Shown here in pieces: positions 1-7,975 of a DNA stretch of 64,000 nucleotides; within the stretch, counting starts at the first letter, position 1; each line of letters begins with the position of its first letter. Source of the DNA: Clostridia bacterium (GTDB taxonomy: Bacteria > Bacillota > Clostridia > Oscillospirales > CAG-272); NCBI GenBank assembly GCA_017502875.1, contig JAFVUF010000012.1, forward strand, positions 1-64,000. The letters run 5' to 3'. The position numbers and the translations under genes are program-made. The notes under the pieces are model-generated. The model saw only the letters and a list, made by a program, of their open reading frames with translations, did no database searches and was not told where the DNA came from.

Positions 1-368
1 CCTGATCTAAATACGATGTATACGGGATCGTTATCAGGGTTCTCTACCGTCGTTTCGGACGTCTTTAAGGACGCTGCGAATACAGTTAAGAAATCGCCTG
101 ACGTTACGTAGTTACCGTCTTTGTCAAACAGTACTACTGGGCTTGCCGTTGCGTCTGCCTTATCAGCAGGTATATTACCGTATCTGGTGCCTACCATTCC
201 GCAAACCGAGCACGTTGCCTCGTTTACAACGCTTAAATCAGCGCCGCCGAAGTTGTGCTCTCCATCCGCGCATTCAGTTGAATCGGCAGCGAATATGGAG
301 ATTCCCATAACGCTGACGAGCATTATCAACATCAGTACAAGCGATGCGATTCTCGTGATTTTTTTCAT
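1..368 (-). CDS. Secreted Cys-motif protein, 5' part only
   Basis: The first 122 codons of a gene that runs off the left edge of the window. The ATG at 366-368 is preceded by AGGAGAG at good spacing. The N-terminus is a signal peptide: two lysines, then a hydrophobic stretch of about 20 residues ending in an Ala-Ala type site near residue 27. The mature part starts with a short module containing two Cys in a CSVCG pattern, resembling the Cys modules of the giant lipoprotein at 29.9-35.6 kb. After that comes a Thr/Val-rich stretch that could be the start of a beta domain. It is probably an extracellular or surface protein. Function is not recognised and the C-terminus is missing. Confidence 0.8.
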   Translation of the reverse strand, partial: MKKITRIASLVLMLIMLVSVMGISIFAADSTECADGEHNFGGADLSVVNEATCSVCGMVGTRYGNIPADKADATASPVVLFDKDGNYVTSGDFLTVFAASLKTSETTVENPDNDPVYIVFRS

Positions 369-434
369 ATTTTCTCTCCTTTTAGGATTAAATTTTTTAG
401 GTTGCTTTCTTAATAATAAAGCAATCACGCTATT

Positions 435-463
435 ATTTTACCTCTTTTAGAGATTTTTGTCAA
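435..463 (-). promoter_or_regulatory. Sigma-A promoter of the secreted-protein gene
   Basis: On the minus strand the sequence reads TTGACA, 17 bp, TAAAAT. It lies about 66 bp upstream of the ATG at 368. The match to the housekeeping consensus is close, and the leader between it and the gene shows no strong fold. Confidence 0.65.
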
Positions 464-640
464 GTACTCTTGCATATTCCTACATTAAATTTTAGCACTT
501 TAACCAAAAACACCCTTATTTGTTTGTTAATCAAGTATATAATAAAATTTTTCTTGTAATAAAAAATTTACAGTTAATTGTTAACGCATTGACAACAAGG
601 CGGGATTCAGCAGAGTAAACATCCTCTATCGCAAGCAAAA

Positions 641-679
641 AAAGAGACCGAAACGGTTAAATCCCGCAAAGGTCTCTTT
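641..679 (-). terminator. Rho-independent terminator after ylmC
   Basis: A 9-bp stem (AAAGAGACC with GGTCTCTTT) is followed on the minus strand by a run of T. It ends the spoIVA-ylmC transcript. The rest of the 369-744 gap is AT-rich and contains only the promoter of the left-edge gene. Confidence 0.75.
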
Positions 680-744
680 CTTTACTTAATATACAGGCTT
701 TTGCTACCGAAATTCGCTTCACAGACAGGCGTTAGCTCTGACTG

Positions 745-1017
745 TCAGCACTCTTCCTTAGGCGGAGCAGGCTTACTGAGCCGTACAAGTACAGTATCTC
801 CCCCGATACGCTCTATCTGCTCCCACCTGATAATATGATACTGCTTCTTTTTCAGCGAAAACCGCCCCTTTGGCACGAAAATAGCGTTTATTCTGCCACA
901 AAGCGTATCTATATCGAGGTCGCAAACGCACCCAAGCTTACACCCGTCGTAAATATTCACCACTTCCTTTTTAATGAGCTCCGAATATCTTATCGGAAGC
1001 ATTGGACATTTCAGCAT
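745..1017 (-). CDS. YlmC/YmxH family sporulation protein (PRC-barrel)
   Basis: A 90-residue protein matching the YlmC/YmxH family of small PRC-barrel proteins found in spore formers. Recognisable features are the N-terminal segment leading to a KEVVNI strand, the CKLGCVCDLDID stretch and a central Lys-rich KGRF..KKKQY segment. A GGGGGAG ribosome binding site sits just before the ATG. It begins 15 bp after the spoIVA stop, so the two are almost certainly co-transcribed, and a terminator follows. The molecular role of the family is not well defined; the link to sporulation comes from family knowledge and from the operon. Confidence 0.85.
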   Translation of the reverse strand: MLKCPMLPIRYSELIKKEVVNIYDGCKLGCVCDLDIDTLCGRINAIFVPKGRFSLKKKQYHIIRWEQIERIGGDTVLVRLSKPAPPKEEC

Positions 1018-1032
1018 AACGTCTCCCCCTTA

Positions 1033-2514
1033 TCAAAGCAATATACAGATAAGACCGCCGCTTCCGTCGTTGACTATCCTTTCAAGCGTCTCGCCAAGCT
1101 TGGCTCTGGCGTCGTCGGGCATGTTGTCAAGCTTTGCGTGCAGCCCCTCCGCCACAAGCTCGTAAAGCGTTTTTCCGAAAAGGTTGCTGCTCCATATCTT
1201 ATCGGGCGACTCGTCAAACTCCGAAAGCAGATACCGTATAAGGTCCTCCGACTGTTGCTCCGTACCTACAATTGGGTTGATTTCCGTTTCAATATTCGCC
1301 TTTATCATATGGATTGACGGCGCGGACGCCTTCAGCTTTACTCCGTAGCTGCCGCTTCGCTTGATTATCTCAGGCTCGGCAAGCGTCAGGTCCTGAACGC
1401 TCGGCATTACTATACCGTAGCCGCTTTCCTCCGCCATGTTGAGCGCCTCCTCTATCTTGTCGTAGCGCTCTTTTATAGCCGCAAGCTCCTTCATCTGATT
1501 GACCAGAGCCTCCTCGCTGTCAATGGCGAAGCCCGTAAGCTCGCTTATGACGTCGTAGTAGAGCCTATCCTTTAACTTTATTTCAAGATAGGTTACGCCC
1601 TTCCCGCAGTCCGTTGAGGTTATGTAGGCGTCCTTTACGTACTCGTTCTCAAAGAGAGCGTTAAAAGCGTTCGGTATCTCGCCGAGCTTTCTTATCCCAG
1701 AGGCACACTCTGTTACCTTCTCTCTGAGCGACCTTACAAGTGAATGCTCATATCCGAGCGCCGATACCCACGACGGAAGCTCAACGTCTATCATTTTCAC
1801 GGGGAATTCAAGCAGCAGCAGCTCCATAAGATGACGGATATCCTCGGCGTTAAGCTCGGTAGCCGAAACAAGCGCAACGGGCGCTCCGTAGCTCTTTTCA
1901 AGCTCCAAGGCGAGCTTTATCGCTTTCTCGCTGCCGGGCTCGGCGGAATTTAACAGTATCGCAAATGGCTTGCCGAGCGCTTTAAGCTCGCTTACCACTC
2001 TTTTCTCCGCCTCTACGTAGACCTGCCTCGGAAGCTCGCCTATCGTTCCGTCCGTAGTTACCATTATTCCAACAGTAGAATGCTCGTTTATTACCTTTTT
2101 AGTGCCAATCTCCGCCGCTTCCTCAAAGGGCATAGGGCTTTCTGACCAGGGTGTAAGCACCATTCTGCTCTGCCCGTTCTCTACGGTTCCGAGCGCCTCG
2201 GGCACGACATATCCGACGCAGTCCGCCAGCTTTACTCTCATAACGGTGTTGTTTCCTACCGATATTTCCACCGCGTTGTCGGGTACGAACTTAGGCTCGG
2301 TGGTCATTACCGTTCTTCCCGCCGCCGTCTGAGGCATTTCGTCTCTGGCGCGCTCACGCTCAAAGCCGTCCGTCATATTCGGAAGCACGAGCTGCTCCAT
2401 AAACCTCTTAATAAATGTAGATTTGCCGGTTCTTACGGGGCCTACCACCCCAATGTAAATATCTCCGCCTGTGCGGGACGCGATATCGCTGTAAATGTTC
2501 TGCGTTACGGACAT
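1033..2514 (-). CDS. spoIVA: Stage IV sporulation protein A (SpoIVA)
   Basis: SpoIVA is the ATPase that polymerises on the forespore surface to form the basement layer of the spore coat and is also needed for cortex formation. The 493-residue length is essentially that of the Bacillus subtilis protein. The Walker A motif GPVRTGKST is at residues 25-33, and the C-terminus ends in the hydrophobic GLICILL tail typical of the family. It is translated from an ATG behind GGGAGGAG. A sigma-E-like promoter lies upstream, which separates it from the phage-type cassette at 2.6-14.1 kb. It is followed by ylmC. Confidence 0.97.
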   Translation of the reverse strand: MSVTQNIYSDIASRTGGDIYIGVVGPVRTGKSTFIKRFMEQLVLPNMTDGFERERARDEMPQTAAGRTVMTTEPKFVPDNAVEISVGNNTVMRVKLADCVGYVVPEALGTVENGQSRMVLTPWSESPMPFEEAAEIGTKKVINEHSTVGIMVTTDGTIGELPRQVYVEAEKRVVSELKALGKPFAILLNSAEPGSEKAIKLALELEKSYGAPVALVSATELNAEDIRHLMELLLLEFPVKMIDVELPSWVSALGYEHSLVRSLREKVTECASGIRKLGEIPNAFNALFENEYVKDAYITSTDCGKGVTYLEIKLKDRLYYDVISELTGFAIDSEEALVNQMKELAAIKERYDKIEEALNMAEESGYGIVMPSVQDLTLAEPEIIKRSGSYGVKLKASAPSIHMIKANIETEINPIVGTEQQSEDLIRYLLSEFDESPDKIWSSNLFGKTLYELVAEGLHAKLDNMPDDARAKLGETLERIVNDGSGGLICILL

Positions 2515-2557
2515 AAAAAAGCTCCTCCCAAATAACTCACCTTTTTCGATTTGGTAA

Positions 2558-2587
2558 ATTATATGGGAGGATTTTCGGTTTTATGAT
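2558..2587 (-). promoter_or_regulatory. Sigma-E-like promoter of spoIVA
   Basis: On the minus strand the sequence reads ATCATAAA, 14 bp, CATATAAT, about 45 bp before the spoIVA start codon. This fits the mother-cell sigma-E consensus (GKCATATT-N14-CATACAMT) in spacing and most positions, as expected for spoIVA. The assignment is by consensus only. Confidence 0.55.
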
Positions 2588-2630
2588 TGTTTAGTTAAAT
2601 TCCTTACGTTTACCGCCTTTTTGCTGAAAT

Positions 2631-2942
2631 TCAAAGCGCGAGCGCTACCGCCAATGCCGAAAGGAATCCGAGCAGCGCTGAAAAAACCGAGAATATCAGC
2701 TTTTCGTATCTTGCCAGCGGCGCTCTTTCAAGCTTGGTTATGCGCTCTCCCTGACTTTTCTGCTCGCTTAACATTCCCTTCATCGTTACCGCCAGCTCCT
2801 TTACGTTGAGCGACATATCGGACAGCGCCTTGCTCTGCTGCTCCTGCGCTTTTATGCGGTGGTATAGCTCGGTCATTTTACTGTCGTGAGCGCTGAGCGT
2901 TACCATTATATCTCTTATCTCACGTCCGTTTTCTTCATTCAT
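2631..2942 (-). CDS. XhlA-like small membrane protein, end of phage cassette
   Basis: A 103-residue protein with an N-terminal coiled-coil helix (about residues 5-75, rich in Lys, Glu, Gln and heptad Leu/Met) and one C-terminal membrane segment (about residues 80-103). This layout is that of the haemolysin XhlA family, which in PBSX-type phages assists holin-mediated lysis. GGAGG precedes the ATG at good distance. It is the last gene of the phage-type operon and the only lysis-related candidate. No endolysin or classic holin accompanies it. No terminator is seen between it and spoIVA. The XhlA assignment is by architecture rather than strong motif identity. Confidence 0.6.
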   Translation of the reverse strand: MNEENGREIRDIMVTLSAHDSKMTELYHRIKAQEQQSKALSDMSLNVKELAVTMKGMLSEQKSQGERITKLERAPLARYEKLIFSVFSALLGFLSALAVALAL

Positions 2943-2959
2943 ATTTGTTTACCTCCCGC

Positions 2960-4630
2960 CTACTTAACCAATGAAAGCTCGACAAATCCCGAGGTTTCGT
3001 CGCTTCGGAAGGTTAAAAATACGTGCCAGCCTATATTATAAGAAAGACCTGTCGCCGCGATATACACAAGCTCTAAGCGCATACCGTTTTTGCTCGGAGC
3101 GAGAAGCTGAGAAAGCTCGCTTTCAAGCACAACGTTTGTTATACCGAAGCCTACGCCCCTGCCGCCCGACATAAGCTCTCTCAGGCTTATTTTATCTCCC
3201 GACTCGCTTGTAAAGGAAATATCGCCTCCGCTGCTTATCCCCCAAGCGCAGTCAAGAAGATATTCTTCTTCCGCGTATTTGCCTATTCCTACTTTATTTT
3301 TAGCAATATTTAACTCAACTCTTTCGGAGTCAAGCAAATATTTACACTCGCTCACGCTTCCCAGCGAGTCCTCGCATATTATATTCACCTGATACGCAAC
3401 CGTCGGCTCAAGCGCTAAATTAACAATAAATCGACTACCGAGAACAAATTCCGTCCTATTACTAAAATCAGACGAGCCTACCCTTGCGTAAGAGTAATAG
3501 AATTTGTATCCATTGATTCCGTCAAGGCTATACGAGGCGTCAAGCGAGCCGCTTATCGAAACGCACTCGCCGCCCTTGCTCTCCGTGCCGTCAGATTTAC
3601 ACCGATTCACCGCTGCCGTAAAGACGGGTATACCGTAATCAAGAACGGAAAACACTCTCCTTTCGGTATATACGCTTCCTCTGCTGTCAGTTATCCTTAC
3701 GGTATAGCTCTGCTCGCCAACCTCGGTCAGAATATCAGTATTAAGCGCTCCGTCAGGATACGTAACGCCCTTGTAAATCAAAACGCTCTCCGTTACCGAC
3801 GCTCCGTAAAACGCCTCGGCGCTTTCAATACTCGCCTCAAAGGCGGAACGGTTTCTCACACCGTAACCAAGTGAGCTTAGCAGCGCGTTTTCCGAGACAA
3901 AGCGCTCGCTGACCGAAGCCCTCGGAAGCGCCTCGCCGCTTGGAAGATAAAGCTCTAAGCCTATATCCTGCAATCCAGGAACGAGCATTCCGTTATACGA
4001 GGCGCTTACCCTGACCGTTACGTTAAACGAGCGCCTGCTCGGATACTTGCTTATCCAATCAACAGACGTAGCGACAGTATTATTCAAAGCGTCCGAAGTA
4101 ACCTGAACGAGTCTTTCGTCGTCCTCGTCTATAACCGATACAAAAAAGCTGTATCCCTCGCTGAACATCTCTCCCGAAAGCACTATGTCGCTTCCAAGCG
4201 CTATTCTTTCGCTTTGCAGAGCTATCTCAGGACGTTCATACATTTTAGTTAGCTTAACGCTCGCTAAATATACGCCCGCGCAGTCTCCGAAAACCTCCGA
4301 GCCGTAGGATAGCTTAATTTCCGCTGTCGCAGCCACTGTATAATCTTTTGCGCTTATATCGCTCACCGTATCGGTTATCAGATACGTTTCACCCGTAAAC
4401 GCCGGAACGCTTGACGGAAGCAGATAGCTCTTGCCGAAAATCAGCACGCTTCCAAGGCTTGAGCCAAGCGCCGAAAGCTCAACCTCCTCATTATGCTCCG
4501 ATACCGCGACAACGCTGAACCTGATATCTCGTAGCTTTAAAAAATAGTTAAAGTCCACCGATTCGGTCTCAATATAGAATTTAAGCTTGCTCTCGCCGCC
4601 AAATTCACAAATTAAGGTTCTGCATGACAT
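2960..4630 (-). CDS. Phage minor structural / tail protein, DUF859-like
   Basis: A 556-residue beta-rich protein dominated by Ser, Thr, Tyr and Val, without signal peptide or membrane segment. The C-terminal third contains KVGIGKYAEEEYLLDCAW-like text, characteristic of phage minor structural proteins in which a fibre segment is followed by a KVGIGK...LD.AW block. The last 60 residues resemble a tail-fibre knob. It is preceded by AAAGGA and lies 56 bp after the coiled-coil tail gene. It most likely forms the distal tail or receptor-binding part of the particle. The exact family (DUF859 or a relative) is an inference. Confidence 0.6.
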   Translation of the reverse strand: MSCRTLICEFGGESKLKFYIETESVDFNYFLKLRDIRFSVVAVSEHNEEVELSALGSSLGSVLIFGKSYLLPSSVPAFTGETYLITDTVSDISAKDYTVAATAEIKLSYGSEVFGDCAGVYLASVKLTKMYERPEIALQSERIALGSDIVLSGEMFSEGYSFFVSVIDEDDERLVQVTSDALNNTVATSVDWISKYPSRRSFNVTVRVSASYNGMLVPGLQDIGLELYLPSGEALPRASVSERFVSENALLSSLGYGVRNRSAFEASIESAEAFYGASVTESVLIYKGVTYPDGALNTDILTEVGEQSYTVRITDSRGSVYTERRVFSVLDYGIPVFTAAVNRCKSDGTESKGGECVSISGSLDASYSLDGINGYKFYYSYARVGSSDFSNRTEFVLGSRFIVNLALEPTVAYQVNIICEDSLGSVSECKYLLDSERVELNIAKNKVGIGKYAEEEYLLDCAWGISSGGDISFTSESGDKISLRELMSGGRGVGFGITNVVLESELSQLLAPSKNGMRLELVYIAATGLSYNIGWHVFLTFRSDETSGFVELSLVK

Positions 4631-4686
4631 TTTTTGTCCATTCCTTTCAATTATCGGCTTCCTTTATCAAGCATACGCAAATAACG

Positions 4687-5394
4687 TTACTGCGCCATAA
4701 AGGTTATGCCGTTATCGTTTTTCACCGTACAGCTGCCCACGGTAAGCGTGTTCGGAACGCTTGCGCGGCTTATGTACATAGAATTGTCGGAAAAATAAGC
4801 AGCCTCCTCGTTTCCGACAAAGAACGAGAGTCTGTTTTCGGACAGACGAACCTTGTAGGGCGCAGTCGAGCCGCCGGAGAAATTACCTATTTCAATACCG
4901 TAAACGCCGTCAGCGAGCTTACCCGTACGTATGTAAGCGTTTATCTTGGATATTTCGGAAACAAGAGTGTCCGTTTTCTCATCTCCCGCGTTTAGTACGC
5001 CCTCAGCGGTATCAAGCCTCTCGGAAAGCTCGGTTATCTCCTCGAAATACTGAACGATACCCTTACCGTCAACGGTTATCCTTTGAAGTGCCTCCTCGGT
5101 ATACTGACCGAGCTCGCCCTTCGCCACGTACTCGTTTGCGAGCTTGAGCTCAATTTTGTCCCCAAGCTCTTTTATATACGTCGCGGTCTCGATTATCTCG
5201 TTTTTCACGTTGCCTATCTTTTGCTCAGTCTCGGAATATATCCTGCTTTTTAGCTGAGGGGAAAGATTGTCCTCGCCAACGTTGGAAAGCAGCAGCGAAA
5301 GCTGGCGGTCAAGGCGGATTATGTAGCTTTTTATCTCCCTTAACGCCAAAAGAGTGTCCGCCTCTTTAATATCGGGAAGTCTGGTTATCTCCAT
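4687..5394 (-). CDS. Phage tail-associated coiled-coil protein
   Basis: A 235-residue protein. Residues 1-150 are strongly helical with heptad-like Leu/Ile spacing. Residues about 155-235 form a beta-rich end containing YGIEIGNFSGG and repeated short strands, as in fibre trimers. It overlaps the upstream structural gene by 10 bp, indicating translational coupling. The shape (long coiled coil with a C-terminal beta tip) fits a short tail fibre or a connector between tail hub and fibre. No specific family is recognised. Confidence 0.55.
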   Translation of the reverse strand: MEITRLPDIKEADTLLALREIKSYIIRLDRQLSLLLSNVGEDNLSPQLKSRIYSETEQKIGNVKNEIIETATYIKELGDKIELKLANEYVAKGELGQYTEEALQRITVDGKGIVQYFEEITELSERLDTAEGVLNAGDEKTDTLVSEISKINAYIRTGKLADGVYGIEIGNFSGGSTAPYKVRLSENRLSFFVGNEEAAYFSDNSMYISRASVPNTLTVGSCTVKNDNGITFMAQ

Positions 5395-7136
5395 GCCTTC
5401 GCTTCACCTCCGGCTCTGTACTGTACCGCAAAGCCCTTGAAAACACACTCTCCGCTTCCGCTTATCCTAAGCCTGAACGTATCCGCGCGTTTCAGCGGTA
5501 TAGGCACGCTCACCGCCCCGAAGGTTTCTCTGCCAACAACAGTCTCGCCGCATACGGCCTGACCGTCGTATATCACACCTATTCTCACCTCGCTGTCCTT
5601 GTTTTTCACCAAGCGCAAAGCAAGCCTTACAGGACAAACGGATTTAAGATTATCCGAGCCTATCTCAGCGGTTTCAAAGCTCCAAGCAAAGTCCTCCTCA
5701 ATTATCGGATAACCGCTGCCGGAGCAATAGGTAAGCTCGTTTTCGTCCGCCTGCTCACTGTCAAGCAGAATAAGCTCTCCGCTTTCCAGAAGCGCATAGA
5801 CGTTTTCCCTGCGCTTAGCGAAGTGCTTGACGCCGGGGTCGGTCTCCCTTGACCAAAGCCCGTTTTCCGTATCATATACGTATATCGCCGAGCCAAGCTC
5901 CCTGTCATTAAGCTTTATGTAGTATTTTCCTGAGGCAAATATAGCGGGAGAGCCATACTCCGCAACCGAAACGCCCCCGCCTAAGCAGTCAGAAATACGT
6001 TCGGGGTATGAGCCGTCGTAAATACAAACTCCTACCGAGCTTTTGTAGTAGAGCGCGCCGCCGGCGCTCGCTATGCTTCTCTTTGCTCCGCTTTCAAGCC
6101 CGTAGCCCTTTATCACAGTTCCAATGAGAACGCCGTTCTTTATCCTCGTCTCAACGATATCGCTCTCGCTAAAAGCGACAGCCGAGCCAAGATAGTCGCA
6201 TATTCCGGTAAAGGCTCCCGCTATATCTATATCCATCATAGCTCCGCCGCCAAGACCTGAAAAAATAAGCGGGTCGTTTTCAGCCGAGGCGTAGATACGG
6301 CACACGAGATTTCCTGACTTATCTCTGCCCCTGCGAACTCCGTAAAGCCTGCCGCCGCTTACCGTCTGACAGTCAAATATCGGCACTGTTCGGCTTACAC
6401 CGAAGGCGCCTAGCGATACGGCAGCGCTGACTGTTCCCTCAAAATAAAGCGCGTCCTCGCTCCTTTTCACTATCCTGAAGCCCGTGGATATGCCGTCAAG
6501 ACCGTTACATTCGACTGTGTCCCCGTCTCTGAAGGAAGCGCCTATTCCGCTTGCCGACAGTTTAAGGAGCGTCTCGGTCTCATTCCATACGTACCCGTCA
6601 AAGCGTTTCAGCCTAAGAGCGCCGTCCGAGCCTTGAATAGCGCACCAATCACCGACAGACGCGCCGTCAGGCTCTTTGGTTACGATGGCGTACGTTATCT
6701 CGTTAAGCTGAGTATCTACGCAGCAAACGCGTCCGTTCTGCGCCGTAAAGCCGACGCTCATAGCGCCGAAATCGCTTTCGTTCGCCGTGTTAAAATACAC
6801 CTCATCGGGAAATATAAGCAGATATTTCCCAAGCTTTAAAATATCCTTCTCACCGTCCGATAACGTAAGACCGCTGATTTCAAGACCTCCGTAATAAAGC
6901 CTGCCGCCGTCAACGTAGGCAAGCGTGTCGTCGCCGTGTAAGCCGTCCGGAGAGCTAAGCTTACGGACAGTAGCCCTTCTCGCTCTCGGACAAAGATACG
7001 GAAACGCCCGGCTGGACATATCCGTAGCGCTGTAAAGAGCGCCATTCCTTGCGTTTCCTCTCTTATTTATACCGCCAAGCTCTGTTACGGCATAGGAAAC
7101 GCTATTTATGTTTTTTATACCTTGAGCGTATTTCAC
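5385..7136 (-). CDS. Phage structural protein, putative tail hub/nozzle
   Basis: A 583-residue protein with a GTG start behind AAAGGAGAATGAG. The N-terminus (about residues 15-60, with GGINKRGNARNGALYSATDMS and following Arg-rich segment) resembles podovirus-type proteins that begin with a capsid- or tail-binding arm. The rest is made of repeated beta blades such as GGRLYYGGLEISG, GGRLYGVRRG and GGALYYKSSVGVCIYDG, suggesting a beta-propeller. Together with the absence of a tape measure, this fits a short-tailed particle in which this protein forms the tail hub or nozzle. The assignment rests on position and fold impression, not on a named family. Confidence 0.5.
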   Translation of the reverse strand: MKYAQGIKNINSVSYAVTELGGINKRGNARNGALYSATDMSSRAFPYLCPRARRATVRKLSSPDGLHGDDTLAYVDGGRLYYGGLEISGLTLSDGEKDILKLGKYLLIFPDEVYFNTANESDFGAMSVGFTAQNGRVCCVDTQLNEITYAIVTKEPDGASVGDWCAIQGSDGALRLKRFDGYVWNETETLLKLSASGIGASFRDGDTVECNGLDGISTGFRIVKRSEDALYFEGTVSAAVSLGAFGVSRTVPIFDCQTVSGGRLYGVRRGRDKSGNLVCRIYASAENDPLIFSGLGGGAMMDIDIAGAFTGICDYLGSAVAFSESDIVETRIKNGVLIGTVIKGYGLESGAKRSIASAGGALYYKSSVGVCIYDGSYPERISDCLGGGVSVAEYGSPAIFASGKYYIKLNDRELGSAIYVYDTENGLWSRETDPGVKHFAKRRENVYALLESGELILLDSEQADENELTYCSGSGYPIIEEDFAWSFETAEIGSDNLKSVCPVRLALRLVKNKDSEVRIGVIYDGQAVCGETVVGRETFGAVSVPIPLKRADTFRLRISGSGECVFKGFAVQYRAGGEAKAWR

Positions 7137-7164
7137 CTCATTCTCCTTTCAGTGTAAGAGCGCC

Positions 7165-7521
7165 TTACACAGTTTTAATATATATCGCTTCACCAAGCTC
7201 TCGCGTTCTGTTGACGTAAGCGGAGAGCAGGTCGTACGCCGCAATAAAGCAGGACTGAAAAAAAGCGTACCTTTCCGCGTCCGCGCACGCCTGCTCACGC
7301 TTCATCATCAAATAAAGCGGATATATCTCCGCATATGCGTCCGGAGCTATAAGCCTTCTGTTTCCGCTTAGCTCGGTAACGGGCTCGCTCGCCTTACCGA
7401 AAAGCTCAAGGCTCACACGCTCCTCAAGCTCCGAAAGCCACTTGTAAAGCGGTTCTCTACCATCTGTAAGGCAGGTATCCGAGCATCTTTTTATCGCTTC
7501 ATTTACCGTCACGCAAAGCAC
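7165..7521 (-). CDS. Putative head-tail connector protein
   Basis: A 118-residue, mostly helical acidic protein between the capsid block and the tail block, where phage adaptor proteins normally lie. Features are an N-terminal helix with TVNEAIKRCSD, a YPLYLMMKREQACADAERYAFF helix in the middle and a C-terminal helix ending NRTRELGEAI. GTG codons at 7521 and at 7512 are both possible starts. The second has better spacing from GGGAAGG. The role is inferred from location and size. No diagnostic motif is visible. Confidence 0.5.
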   Translation of the reverse strand: MLCVTVNEAIKRCSDTCLTDGREPLYKWLSELEERVSLELFGKASEPVTELSGNRRLIAPDAYAEIYPLYLMMKREQACADAERYAFFQSCFIAAYDLLSAYVNRTRELGEAIYIKTV

Positions 7522-7535
7522 CTTCCCTTCGGCAA

Positions 7536-7745
7536 TCAGTCTTCGCGGCGGTTTCGCGCGATATAGTCATCGTTCTGTCTGTCCATTTTCTGACTGCGCT
7601 CGATGACCTCAGCAAAAGCGAGCGGTACGGATACCGGCTCTCCGGTACGGACAAGTATACGCCTTCCGTTTACCGCAACATAACGCTCGTTATCGTTTCT
7701 GCTATTCTTGGGAATAAAAACCGTTTTCATTTCTAAGTTTTTCAT
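7536..7745 (-). CDS. Small phage head-completion-type protein
   Basis: A 69-residue protein starting at the ATG 7745 with AAAGGAAC upstream. An upstream in-frame ATG exists, but it lacks a ribosome binding site. The sequence is basic and contains a TVFIPK strand, a VAVNGRRILVRTGEPVSVP segment and an FAEVIERS helix. Genes of this size and pattern are common immediately downstream of N4-gp56-type capsid genes and are usually annotated as hypothetical structural components. It is probably a decoration or adaptor protein. Confidence 0.5.
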   Translation of the reverse strand: MKNLEMKTVFIPKNSRNDNERYVAVNGRRILVRTGEPVSVPLAFAEVIERSQKMDRQNDDYIARNRRED

Positions 7746-7818
7746 ATGTATAGTTCCTTTCTTGTACGCCTTATAAGAAACGGGCGAGGAGCGCATTTCC
7801 CCGCCCGTTATGTCCTAA

Positions 7819-7959
7819 TTACTTGTTTTCGGTTTCCTTTATTTCGGATTCTTCCTTATCGCAGCCGCATTTACATAAATATCCGCCGCTAAGGATACGG
7901 ATAAGAGCCTTCATAAGCCTGACGGCAAATCCGAGAGCCTTAATAATTTTCACCTTCAT
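7819..7959 (-). CDS. Very small Cys-containing protein of the phage cassette
   Basis: A 46-residue open frame with an ATG at 7959 behind GGAC. It starts just after the capsid gene stop. The first half (residues 1-30) is an amphipathic basic helix with hydrophobic face. It is followed by a CKCGC cluster and an acidic tail. No family is recognised. It could bind the membrane or a metal. The tight fit between its neighbours and its ribosome binding site support it being real. Confidence 0.45.
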   Translation of the reverse strand: MKVKIIKALGFAVRLMKALIRILSGGYLCKCGCDKEESEIKETENK

Positions 7960-7975
7960 CTGATACGTCCTCTTA

